This document shows, piece by piece, positions 27,905 through 36,810 of a stretch of 64,000 nt of DNA. A model generated the notes under the pieces. The model ran no database searches. It had not been told where the DNA came from and saw only the letters and a list, made by a program, of their open reading frames with translations. The position numbers were made by a program, and so were the translations under genes. Every line of letters starts with the position of its first letter. Position 1 is the stretch's first letter. Source of the stretch: Novosphingobium cyanobacteriorum (GTDB taxonomy: Bacteria > Pseudomonadota > Alphaproteobacteria > Sphingomonadales > Sphingomonadaceae); NCBI RefSeq assembly GCF_029436685.1, contig NZ_JAROCY010000011.1, forward strand, positions 62,001 to 126,000. The letters run 5' to 3'.

Positions 27905-29337
27905 AGCCGTTTCGTGACATGCGCATTGCCGAAGGCTATCTGGCGTCGCTGGCCGAGCCGGACGATTTCGACGGCTGGCGCGATGTGGCGCGGCGGCTGG
28001 TGCAGGCAGACGTGCCGCCCGATCGCGTGGCGTGGGATGTTCCGGGCGGGCAGGGGGCGGATCTCTTCGCCACCGGCAGCCGCCGCCTGCCGGTTCCGCG
28101 CCCCGATGCACCGCAACCGCGCGCCTCGGTGCGATTCGTGCAGGTTGCCAAGAGCGCCATCCTTCATTCTGATCCTACACGCTTTTCGCTGCTTTATCGC
28201 CTGCTCTGGCGGCTGCAGGCCAACCCGCGCCTGATGGATGATGCCGCCGATGCCGATGTGCGTGTGGTGGAGGCGCTGGCCCGCACCGTGCGGCGCGATA
28301 TTCACAAGATGCGCGCCTTCGTGCGCTTTCGCAGCATGGCCGAACCCGATGGCGGCGAACGTTTCGTCGCCTGGTTCGAACCCGAACACCACATCCTGCG
28401 CGCCAATGCCGGCTTCTTCGTCCGCCGCTTCACCACCATGCACTGGTCGATCCTGACACCGCAGGGCGCCTTGCACTGGGATGGAGAAACCCTGCTCGAA
28501 GGGCCGCCCGCCACGCGTGCCGATGCGCCCTCGGGGGATCCGGTGGAGGCGCTGTGGCGCGGCTACTATGCGTCGATCTTCAACCCTGCGCGTTTGAAGA
28601 TCGGGGCCATGCTCAAGGAAATGCCCCGCAAGTACTGGAAAAACATGCCGGAGGCGGCGCTGATCCCGCAGCTTGTCGCCACGGCGCAGGCGCGCGAGGC
28701 GACGATGGTGGAAAAGGGTGCGATCGATTTCGGCGAAAGGCCGCACAGCCTTTCCGGCATTGCCGATGCCATCCAGGCCTGCCGCCGCTGCCCGATCGGT
28801 TGCAACGGCACCAATGCCGTGGCGGGAGAGGGGGCAGATCACGCGGCGCTGATGATCGTGGGCGAACAGCCGGGCGATACCGAGGAGCAGCAGGGGCGGC
28901 CCTTCGTCGGCCCCGCAGGCCGCCTGCTGCGCAGCCATCTGGAGCAGGTGGGGATATCGGATTCAAAAGCTTATGTGACCAATGCGGTAAAGCACTTCAA
29001 GTTCACCGATCGCGGAAAGCGGCGGTTGCACCAGTCACCCACCGCCAAGGAGATCGACACCTGCCGCTGGTGGCTGGATGGCGAACGCGCGCTGGTCCGC
29101 CCCCGGCTGATCCTTGCCCTGGGTGCCAGCGCTGCCCGCAGCCTTCTGGGCAAGACCGTGTCCGTCCAGAAGGAACGAGGTGTCGCGCATCCGCTGGACG
29201 ATGGCGCGGAACTGTGGATCACCACGCACCCCAGCTACCTGCTGCGCCTGCAGGATGATGGCCGCACCACTGAAGAACGCCGCTTTTCCGAAGACCTGCA
29301 ACGCGTTGCCGCGCGTATCGCAGAACTGGCGGGATGA
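27901..29337 (+). CDS. udgX: DUF4130-like domain fused to UdgX uracil-DNA-binding protein
   Basis: This 478-residue fusion has two parts. Residues 1-250 resemble the DUF4130/TIGR03915 partner of the radical SAM protein (VRRDIHKMRAFVRFR, HHILRANAGFFVRRFTTM). Residues 280-478 are a UdgX-type UDG domain: Fe-S cysteines 294, 297 and 388, motif GEQPGDTEE (321-329), the loop GKRRLH with His377, and motif HPSYLL. In mycobacterial UdgX the histidine of KRRIH forms a covalent bond to the abasic site after uracil removal; the motif is intact here. His365 stands where family-4 UDGs have another Fe-S cysteine. Translation is coupled to the upstream gene by ATGA. dnaE2 follows 3 bp later. Confidence 0.9.
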   Translation: MKPFRDMRIAEGYLASLAEPDDFDGWRDVARRLVQADVPPDRVAWDVPGGQGADLFATGSRRLPVPRPDAPQPRASVRFVQVAKSAILHSDPTRFSLLYRLLWRLQANPRLMDDAADADVRVVEALARTVRRDIHKMRAFVRFRSMAEPDGGERFVAWFEPEHHILRANAGFFVRRFTTMHWSILTPQGALHWDGETLLEGPPATRADAPSGDPVEALWRGYYASIFNPARLKIGAMLKEMPRKYWKNMPEAALIPQLVATAQAREATMVEKGAIDFGERPHSLSGIADAIQACRRCPIGCNGTNAVAGEGADHAALMIVGEQPGDTEEQQGRPFVGPAGRLLRSHLEQVGISDSKAYVTNAVKHFKFTDRGKRRLHQSPTAKEIDTCRWWLDGERALVRPRLILALGASAARSLLGKTVSVQKERGVAHPLDDGAELWITTHPSYLLRLQDDGRTTEERRFSEDLQRVAARIAELAG

Positions 29338-29340
29338 TCC

Positions 29341-32300
29341 GTGCCAGAGGGGCCGCTCACCCCGGACCGCCGCCGGCTTGAGCCTGAGGAGGGCGCACCG
29401 CTGCCACGTGCGCCCTTCGTCGAACTGGGCGTGGCAAGCTGCTTTTCCTTCCTGCGTGGCGCGTCGGACCCGGTTGACCTGGTGGTGGCAGCGCGGCGGC
29501 TGGGTTATGACGCCCTTGGCATTGCCGACGTCAATTCCATGGCGGGCGTGGTGCGCCTGCATACCGAAGCCACTGCACTGCGCCTGCGCACGGTGATCGG
29601 CTGCCGGATCGAGACGGTGGAAGGTCTCGCCTTCCTGGCCTATCCGGTCGATCGCGCCGCTTATGGCCGTCTCTGCCGGCTAATCTCGGCGGGGCGCATG
29701 GCCACGCTGGACGGCGAATGGCAGGCCAAGGGGCAGTGCCACATCGATCTGGCCATGTTGGCCGCCCATGCCGAGGGTGTGCAGTTGATCCTGTTGCCGC
29801 CAGGCCATCTGGATCAGGTGTTTACGATCGAAACCGCAGGCAATGTGGTAAGTCTGGAAGCGGGCGGGAAAGCCTTGCCCACAACCTTGTCCCGCCCTTT
29901 TGCCGAACTTGTCCCCGATCTTGTCCACAGGTTTTCCACACTGCGCCATCTTGGCGCCACGCTGGTCCACGGGGGTGACGACATGGCGCGGATCGCCGCG
30001 CTCGATGCGCTGGCGCGCGACAACGGCCTGTCGCTGCTCGCCACCAACGACGTGCTCTATCACGAACCCGCGCGCCGCCCATTGCATGACGTGATGACCG
30101 CGATCCGCCACAAGACCACCGTGGCGCGGGCCGGGCACCTGCTGCAGCCCAATGCCGAACGGCATCTCAAGTCGCCCGAGGAGATGCTCCGCCTGTTCGA
30201 ACGCTGGCCCCATGCCATCGCTGCGGCGCGCACGGTCGCGGATGCGTGCTGCTTCAGCCTGGATGAACTGCGCTACGAATATCCCGAGGAAATCTGTCCT
30301 GAAGGCAAGCATCCTCAGGAATGGCTTGAAGAGCTGACCTGGGCGGGAGCGGCAGGGCGCTACCCCTCTGGCGTGCCTGAAAGCGTGCGCGATACGCTGG
30401 CGCGCGAACTGGCGCTGATCGGCAAGCTGAACCTCGCCACCTATTTCCTCACCATCAAGGACATCGTCGATTTTGCGCGGAATGCCGATCCGCCGATCCT
30501 GTGCCAGGGACGCGGTTCGGCGGCCAATTCGGCGGTGTGCTATTGCCTCGAGATCACGGCGGTCGATCCTGCCCGGCACGCCCTGCTGTTCGATCGCTTC
30601 ATTTCCGAAGAGCGCAAGGAGCCGCCCGATATCGACGTCGATTTCGAGCACGAGCGGCGCGAGGAAGTGATCCAGTACATCTACCGCCGCTTCGGGCGCC
30701 AGCGCGCCGGGCTCTGCGCCACGGTGATCCATTATCGCCCGCGCATGGCCATCCGCGAGGTGGGCAAGGCGATGGGCCTGTCCGAGGACGTCACCAGCGC
30801 GCTCGCCCGCACCGTATGGGGCGGATGGGGGCGCGAAATCGGTGACCAGAACGTGGCTGAGACGGGGTTGAACGCGGCTGACCCGCACCTGAGACGGGTC
30901 CTGAAGCTGACCGAGCAGATGATCGGCATGCCCCGCCACCTGTCGCAGCACGTCGGCGGCTTCATCCTCACGCAGGGCCCGCTGACCGAGACCGTGCCCA
31001 TCGGCAACGGCGCCATGGCGGACCGCAGCTTCATCGAATGGGACAAGGACGATATCGATGCGCTGGGCATCCTCAAGGTCGATGTCCTCGCGCTCGGCAT
31101 GCTCACCTGCATCCGCAAGTGCCTGAACCTGCTGGAGGAACACCACGGGCGGGACCTGACGCTCGCCACTGTCCCGCGTGAGGACCCGGCCGTCTACGAC
31201 ATGCTGTGCAAGGGCGATTCGCTCGGTGTGTTTCAGGTGGAAAGCCGCGCGCAGATGAACATGCTGCCCCGCCTGCGCCCCCGGCAGTTCTATGATCTGG
31301 TGGTGCAGGTCGCCATCGTCCGCCCCGGCCCGATCCAGGGCGATATGGTCCACCCCTACCTGAAGCGGCGGCGGGGGGACGAGGCGGTGACCATCCCCGC
31401 GCCCCATCCCAGCCATGGCCCGCCCGATGAGCTGACCTCGATCCTCGGGCGCACCTATGGCGTGCCGATCTTCCAGGAACAGGCGATGAAGATCGCGCTC
31501 GATGCGGCGAAATTCAGCAGCCTTGAGGCCAACCGCCTGCGCAAGGCCATGGCCACCTTCCGCAGCCGGGGCATGGTCGACGAACTGCAGGACATGATGG
31601 TCGGCCGCATGATCGCGCGCGGCTACGATCCCGATTTCGCCGCGCGCTGCTTTGACCAGATCAAGGGCTTTGGCGAATACGGCTTTCCCGAAAGCCACGC
31701 CGCCAGCTTCGCCCACCTCGTCTATGTCTCGTCGTGGCTTAAGTGCCATTACCCGGCGGCCTTCGCCTGTGGCCTGCTCAATTCGCAGCCGATGGGCTTC
31801 TATGCCCCGGCGCAGATCGTGCGCGATGCGGCCGAGCACGGCGTGCGCGTGCTGCCGGTGGACGTGAACCATTCCGATTGGGACTGCACGCTTGAGCCGA
31901 TGGCGAACGGCAGCATCGCGCTGCGGCTCGGCCTGCGCCAGATCGACGGATTGGCCGAACATCTTGCCGCCGCGCTCGTCTCCGCTCGGGCGGAGGGCGG
32001 GCCATTCCGCGAAGCCGCCGATCTCAAGCGCAGGGCCGGGCTGTCCCCCGCCGTGGTCGAACGGCTTGCCGCGGCCGATGCGCTCGGCTCGCTCGGCCTG
32101 TCCCGGCGGCAGGCCCTGTGGGAGGCGCGCAGCCTTGTCGCCGCGCGCGAACTGCCGCTGTTCGCCGCCATGGCGTCATCCAGCGAGGGCGCCGAGCCAC
32201 GCAAGGCTGCGCTTCCGGCCATGCCGCTGTCGGAAGAGGTCGTGGCCGATTACCAGACGCAGCGCCTGTCGCTGAAGGCGCACCCCATGGCCTTCCTGCG

Positions 32301-32751
32301 TGCCGGTCTTGCCGAACGCGGCTTCGTGCGCGCGGTTGACCTGAAGGAGCGCAAGTTCCGATCCATGGTCAACGTGGCGGGCGTGGTGCTGGTGCGTCAG
32401 CAGCCCGGCAGCGCCAAGGGCGTGTGCTTCATCACGATCGAGGACGAGACCGGCGTGGTCAACCTCGTGATCTGGCCCGACCTGAAGGCGAAGCTGCGCA
32501 AGGTGGTGATGGGCGCACGGCTGATCGAGGTGCGCGGGCGGGTGGAGGCGGACGATGACGTGATCCACGTGATCGCCGCGCACCTCACCGACGCCAGCCA
32601 CCACCTTTCCGCGCTGTCGGACGCTGACCTCATTCCCGCCATGGCCCGCGCGGACGAAGTCAACCGCCCGATCCCGGAGCGTACCGGCCCCGCCCCGCGC
32701 ACCCACCCGCGCAACGTGCGCGTCATCCCCAGGTCGCGCGATTTTCACTGA
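29341..32751 (+). CDS. dnaE2: Error-prone DNA polymerase DnaE2 (ImuC)
   Basis: This is a 1136-residue C-family polymerase of the DnaE2 branch. The N-terminal PHP domain reads FVELGVASCFSFLRGASDP, lacking the metal-binding HxH found in replicative DnaE. The palm has catalytic aspartates in PDIDVDFEHERREE near residue 430, and PILCQGRGSAANSAVCY just before. LGVFQVESRAQM and the GFPESHAASFA region follow, then an OB fold near 1010-1085 (VNVAGVVLVRQQPGSAKG, VCFITIEDETG). DnaE2 extends past lesions with ImuA and ImuB. The start codon is GTG. It is the last gene of the LexA-box operon, and its stop overlaps that of the convergent TonB-like gene by 7 bp. Confidence 0.95.
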   Translation: MPEGPLTPDRRRLEPEEGAPLPRAPFVELGVASCFSFLRGASDPVDLVVAARRLGYDALGIADVNSMAGVVRLHTEATALRLRTVIGCRIETVEGLAFLAYPVDRAAYGRLCRLISAGRMATLDGEWQAKGQCHIDLAMLAAHAEGVQLILLPPGHLDQVFTIETAGNVVSLEAGGKALPTTLSRPFAELVPDLVHRFSTLRHLGATLVHGGDDMARIAALDALARDNGLSLLATNDVLYHEPARRPLHDVMTAIRHKTTVARAGHLLQPNAERHLKSPEEMLRLFERWPHAIAAARTVADACCFSLDELRYEYPEEICPEGKHPQEWLEELTWAGAAGRYPSGVPESVRDTLARELALIGKLNLATYFLTIKDIVDFARNADPPILCQGRGSAANSAVCYCLEITAVDPARHALLFDRFISEERKEPPDIDVDFEHERREEVIQYIYRRFGRQRAGLCATVIHYRPRMAIREVGKAMGLSEDVTSALARTVWGGWGREIGDQNVAETGLNAADPHLRRVLKLTEQMIGMPRHLSQHVGGFILTQGPLTETVPIGNGAMADRSFIEWDKDDIDALGILKVDVLALGMLTCIRKCLNLLEEHHGRDLTLATVPREDPAVYDMLCKGDSLGVFQVESRAQMNMLPRLRPRQFYDLVVQVAIVRPGPIQGDMVHPYLKRRRGDEAVTIPAPHPSHGPPDELTSILGRTYGVPIFQEQAMKIALDAAKFSSLEANRLRKAMATFRSRGMVDELQDMMVGRMIARGYDPDFAARCFDQIKGFGEYGFPESHAASFAHLVYVSSWLKCHYPAAFACGLLNSQPMGFYAPAQIVRDAAEHGVRVLPVDVNHSDWDCTLEPMANGSIALRLGLRQIDGLAEHLAAALVSARAEGGPFREAADLKRRAGLSPAVVERLAAADALGSLGLSRRQALWEARSLVAARELPLFAAMASSSEGAEPRKAALPAMPLSEEVVADYQTQRLSLKAHPMAFLRAGLAERGFVRAVDLKERKFRSMVNVAGVVLVRQQPGSAKGVCFITIEDETGVVNLVIWPDLKAKLRKVVMGARLIEVRGRVEADDDVIHVIAAHLTDASHHLSALSDADLIPAMARADEVNRPIPERTGPAPRTHPRNVRVIPRSRDFH

Positions 32752-33527
32752 CCATCAGGCGCGGGGGCAGGTGGCACCTGCGCCGGCACCGGCTTGCGCC
32801 CGCTCCACCACACATGCGTTTCGCGCACCCAGTCGGGCGTCGGCCGGCCCGCCGCATCGCGCGCAGGGGAGAATACATAGCGTTCGCGCACCAGCTGGCA
32901 GGTCATGTCGTCAAGCCGGGGCACCCCGCTGCTGCGCACCACCTTGCAATCGTCCACCCGGCCCGAAATGCCGATGGTCACCGCGATCGAAACCTGCCCG
33001 CCGATCCCTGCCTTGCGCATATCGGATGGATAGTCCGAGCGGGACAGTTTGCCCCGGATCTGCCGCGCATGCACTGCAACGCCACCCCCGCCGGATCCAG
33101 CGCGATTGCCGCCCGTCCCGCTGCCGCTCCCGTTGCCCGCTCCACCTGCTCCGCTGCCCGCTCCCGTCGCTCCGTTCCCACCGCCTGTAACGGGCGCAGC
33201 CGGAACCAGCTCGGGCAGGGGAACCATGACCGGGGGCAAGACCGCCACCTCCGAAGCCTTGCGCCCCTCGGGTGCCGCCGCCGCGGCTGGCCGGGCTGCG
33301 TCGCGCAGCTTGGGCATCGGCTGCGGCGTGGCTGATGGCGTAGGAGTTGGCGAGGGGGAAGGGCGGTCCAGCGGCAGGTCCACCGCGTTCAGCTGCTGCA
33401 CCACCTGCTGCACCGCGCGCCCGGCCAGGCCCGTCACCAGCGCCCAGATCGCCAGGGCATGGAGCGCGGCCACCGCAATGGCGATCACGCTGCGCTGAAA
33501 GGCATGCCGGCCGGGCGGGCGGTACAA
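32745..33527 (-). CDS. TonB-like energy transducer
   Basis: The 260-residue protein has one N-terminal transmembrane helix (about 14-36), a Pro/Ser/Thr-rich spacer, a Gly/Asn/Ser-rich stretch (about 118-155), and a C-terminal TonB-type domain. That domain includes YPSDMRKAGIGGQVSIAVTIGISGRVDDCKVVRSSGVPRLD. It would transmit proton-motive force to outer-membrane transporters. No ATG is available near the start. TTG 33527 is preceded by GGGAGATCGCC, which supports it. exbB, exbD and a TonB-dependent receptor are not adjacent, so its receptor is unknown. Confidence 0.8.
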   Translation of the reverse strand: MYRPPGRHAFQRSVIAIAVAALHALAIWALVTGLAGRAVQQVVQQLNAVDLPLDRPSPSPTPTPSATPQPMPKLRDAARPAAAAAPEGRKASEVAVLPPVMVPLPELVPAAPVTGGGNGATGAGSGAGGAGNGSGSGTGGNRAGSGGGGVAVHARQIRGKLSRSDYPSDMRKAGIGGQVSIAVTIGISGRVDDCKVVRSSGVPRLDDMTCQLVRERYVFSPARDAAGRPTPDWVRETHVWWSGRKPVPAQVPPAPAPDGQ

Positions 33528-33595
33528 GGCGATCTCCCACGAATGGGAGATTCAACGGCGCTGGCGGGTCAGGGTTTCACGCCTGCCCAACGCCC

Positions 33596-36394
33596 TCAGG
33601 TGCGCAGGCGTTCGATCCCCTGCGCCAGCGCGACATAGAGCTTGCCCATGTCTGACGAGAGCAGCGTGACGCCCAGCGCATTGCCGTCGCGGGTGGACAG
33701 CAGCTGCCGCAGCATCGCTTCGAAATCGTGGATGTAGCGGTTCACATGCTCGCGGAACTCGGCGTCGGTCTCATAGTGCTGCTGCACCGCCTTGGCCTCG
33801 GCATTGTCGAGCAGCGCCACCGCGCGCCGGGTGAAGATGCCACGGTCGCCCCGCAGATATGAAGCCCAGGCCGTTTCCGAAACGTCGGCAGACAGCACCT
33901 TGGCGATGTCGATCGCCGTGGAATTCAGCGATTCGGTGATCAGCGCGGTGCGCCGGGCCAGGTCGTTGTCGACCTGCTCTTCCGCGCGTTCGCGCGCCCG
34001 CGCCACGCGATTCTCCAGGTTCCCGGCCAGTTCGTCCACCTTGGCCAGCTGGTCGCGCATCTGGATCGCCGTGTCGCGCGCCGAAGCCGCCGTCGCGTCG
34101 ATCGCCTGCTCCAGCCGCGCGATCAGTTCCGCGCCGCGGCCCTGCAGCACCCGGCCGATGGCGGCGCTGGTTTCCTCACCGATGCGGCCCGCCAGCGCCT
34201 CGATCTCGCCCGATGCGTTCTCGCCCAGCGCTTTGCCGGTCTCGTCTGCCGCCTGTGCCAGCTTGTCGATCGCGCCCGAAAGCCGCGCCTCTATGTCTGA
34301 GGAAAGGCCGTCGCTGTCTGCCCGCGCCGTTGCCAGGGCAGACCGAAGCGCCTGCAGCCGGGCTTCCTGCTCGGCGGCCTGTGCGGTGAACGCCTCGTGG
34401 ATGCGCTTGATCTCGGCCAGCGCTTCGCCAAGCTCGCCACGGGTCGCACCCACGCTTTCGGACAGGCTGCGCCCGCTGTCGCCCGCTTCGCGCAGCGTGT
34501 CGCGCAGCGCCACTACGCGGTCTTCGATCTTGCCAAGGCCCGCCTCGGTGCTGCGCAGCGCTTCGGGGATCTGCGTGCGGGTATGTTCCCCACCCGCCTG
34601 GATCAGTTCGAGCAGGCGCACCGCCGAATCGGTGAGATCGGCCACCTGCCGGTCGGTGCCCGAAAGCGCGTCGCGCATGTCGACCAGCCGCTGGTTGAGC
34701 CCGGCAATGGCGCGATCCACCGTGGCCGATGTTTCCGCCCCCTGCGCGCCCGAAGCGTTGAGCGTGGCCGTGAACGCGGCCACCCTGTCGGCAATCGCGT
34801 CGCAGTGGTTGCCGAGCAGGCGCGCTTCCTCGCTCTGGCGGGCGCGCTGCTGTTCGATGGCGTTGTCCAGATCGGCCAGCTTGCGCGCCAGGTCCTCTGC
34901 CGCTTCCGCCCCGGCGGCGGCAATCGCCTGGCGCCGCTGCGAAATCGCCGCATCCAGTTCGCTGAACCGCTTGGCCAGCGCCGTGCGCTGTTCCGCCATT
35001 GCGGCTTCCAGCGACGTGCGCCGGCGCAGCACCTCGCCGTCCAGCGCGGTCGCTTCCTCCACCAGTCGGCGGGTGAGCGATGCCGCGCTTTCCTCGAATG
35101 CGGAAAGCCGCTCGCGCGATCCTGAAAGCAACCCGTCGTGATCGCGACCGATTTCCTCGATCGCGCGGCGCAGCGCCGCCACTTCGCCCTGGGCCCGTTC
35201 GCCAAAGGCGCGCAGCGCGGCCTGTTCGGACGCGGCGAGTTCCAGCCCCAGCGCGGCGCTTTCGCTCCGCAGCGATTCGAACCGGGCATGCAGCGCCGCC
35301 AGCGTGTCTTCCTCGGCCGTGGCGATCACGTCGCGCTGTCCGGCGATTTCCTGCGCCAGCGCATCGGCGCGGGCGTGCAGGGCCTGCAGCGCCTGCTCTT
35401 CCGAAGCGGAAGCCGCGCTGCGCAGGCTGGCCAGTTCCTCGCCCAGCGCCTGCGCGCGGGCGCGGATCGCAGCAAGCGCGGCCACTTCCTCGCCATCCAG
35501 GCGCGAACGGTGGGCCTCGGCCTCCTGCGCCATCGCTGCAAAACGCGCCTCGGCCAGGCTGGCAAGCTGCGTGGCGGACTGGTCGAAGGCGGTCATCGCC
35601 TCGTCCACCCGGCTGCGCACTTCAGCCACCTGTCGTTCGCTGGCAAGGCCGAATTCGTTGAGCCGCTGGAAGCCCGAGATCAGGTCTTCCAGCTGCAGGT
35701 GCGCGGTGCGCCCGGCGTTGCCGATGGAATTGGTCAGGTCCTTGGCCGAATTGGTCAGCACGGGCAGCTGGCCACGCAGCTTCTCCATGTTCTCCAGGGC
35801 GTTGGCAGACACTTCGCCAATGCGGTCGACTTGCGCGCCGTTGCCCGCGATCAGCTCCTGCAACCGGCCTGCATTGCTGCTCAGCCGCTCCACCGCCACG
35901 CGGCCCAATGATTCCAGATCGCGCGATTGCGCGGCGATGAAGTCGCGCGCCAGCGCCAATTCGGTGTTCGCGGCGGAAAGCCGCATTTCCAGCCGCTCTG
36001 ATTCGACCGAAAGGCTGCGGGCGATATCGGTAAAGCGGTTGGCCTCGCGCTTGCTCGTGCGGATAGCAAGCAGCAGGCAGACCAGCACCACCAGCGTCGG
36101 GGCAGACCATGCCGCCACCAGTGCGCTCACTTGTGCCGGGGTGATCGCGCCCTGCATTTGCGGCACGTTCGCCACGATGAAAAAGCCGGTCCAGCTCAGG
36201 ATCACCAGCGCGGCTGCACCGGGCGCAATCCAGTCGCGCAGCGTGGGCCGCATCGTCTCGCCAAACTCGGCATCCTCGATCTCGGCCCATTCCGTGGCGG
36301 CATCGCCCAGTTCGAGCACACTTTCGACCTCGGCCGGCTCGTTGGTTGCAGCGGCGCTCTTTTCGAGCGAGATTATCCTCGGTCCCCCGTTCAT
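33596..36394 (-). CDS. Large coiled-coil inner-membrane protein of unknown function
   Basis: The 932-residue product has an acidic cytoplasmic N-terminus (1-50). Two transmembrane helices follow (about 57-77 and 90-112, WIAPGAAALVILSWTGFFIV and SAPTLVVLVCLLLAI). The rest is a very long Ala/Glu/Arg-rich helical region (120-840), with the heptad-like composition of coiled coils and no Walker or other catalytic motif that I can find. A globular C-terminus includes AWASYLRGDRGIFTRRAVALL, which seems conserved-looking rather than repetitive. It might be a cell-envelope or division scaffold or a receptor-like rod, but this is inference. It is divergent from the HPt-like operon, 71 bp away. Confidence 0.8.
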   Translation of the reverse strand: MNGGPRIISLEKSAAATNEPAEVESVLELGDAATEWAEIEDAEFGETMRPTLRDWIAPGAAALVILSWTGFFIVANVPQMQGAITPAQVSALVAAWSAPTLVVLVCLLLAIRTSKREANRFTDIARSLSVESERLEMRLSAANTELALARDFIAAQSRDLESLGRVAVERLSSNAGRLQELIAGNGAQVDRIGEVSANALENMEKLRGQLPVLTNSAKDLTNSIGNAGRTAHLQLEDLISGFQRLNEFGLASERQVAEVRSRVDEAMTAFDQSATQLASLAEARFAAMAQEAEAHRSRLDGEEVAALAAIRARAQALGEELASLRSAASASEEQALQALHARADALAQEIAGQRDVIATAEEDTLAALHARFESLRSESAALGLELAASEQAALRAFGERAQGEVAALRRAIEEIGRDHDGLLSGSRERLSAFEESAASLTRRLVEEATALDGEVLRRRTSLEAAMAEQRTALAKRFSELDAAISQRRQAIAAAGAEAAEDLARKLADLDNAIEQQRARQSEEARLLGNHCDAIADRVAAFTATLNASGAQGAETSATVDRAIAGLNQRLVDMRDALSGTDRQVADLTDSAVRLLELIQAGGEHTRTQIPEALRSTEAGLGKIEDRVVALRDTLREAGDSGRSLSESVGATRGELGEALAEIKRIHEAFTAQAAEQEARLQALRSALATARADSDGLSSDIEARLSGAIDKLAQAADETGKALGENASGEIEALAGRIGEETSAAIGRVLQGRGAELIARLEQAIDATAASARDTAIQMRDQLAKVDELAGNLENRVARARERAEEQVDNDLARRTALITESLNSTAIDIAKVLSADVSETAWASYLRGDRGIFTRRAVALLDNAEAKAVQQHYETDAEFREHVNRYIHDFEAMLRQLLSTRDGNALGVTLLSSDMGKLYVALAQGIERLRT

Positions 36395-36465
36395 GCCCTT
36401 GTCATATCACGAAAAGGGCAAAGGGTTAAACCCCGCCTTAACTCCGATCGCGTCATAGCGGAAAC

Positions 36466-36774
36466 ATGGCTTATCTTGGCGATGCGATCGATGCTGCACT
36501 GGCGGCTGCTGCGGGTGATGATCCCGCCCTGTTCCGCGAACTGGCCCAAGCCTTTGTCGAAAGCGCAAATGCCTATCTCGATCTGCTGGAGCGTGCCCGC
36601 TGCGATGGCAACTGGTTGGTGGCTGCGCAGCGTCTGAAGAGCCTTGCCGCCAGCTTCCATGCCGCCGAATTGGTGGCATTGGCCGAGGATGCGCTGGCCG
36701 GTGCCCCGGGTGATCCCGTGGTGCTGCGGCGGTTGCGTCAACAGCTCGCCGCGCTCACCCCTGCCTCGGAATAG
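36466..36774 (+). CDS. HPt-like protein lacking the phospho-histidine
   Basis: The 102-residue all-helical protein has the HPt signature pattern: AAQRLKSLAASFHAAELVALAEDAL aligns with AHxLKGxAxxxGAxxLxxLAxxLE. The histidine that accepts phosphate is replaced by Gln55, and the following glycine by Ser59. It therefore cannot act as an ordinary phosphotransfer protein; it may bind a receiver or kinase without transfer. It is the first of four closely spaced same-strand genes ending in a histidine kinase that also lacks its histidine. Confidence 0.75.
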   Translation: MAYLGDAIDAALAAAAGDDPALFRELAQAFVESANAYLDLLERARCDGNWLVAAQRLKSLAASFHAAELVALAEDALAGAPGDPVVLRRLRQQLAALTPASE

Positions 36775-36810
36775 TCCACACCCGCGCAAGGCTGCGCTTG
36801 GCACGGGTAG

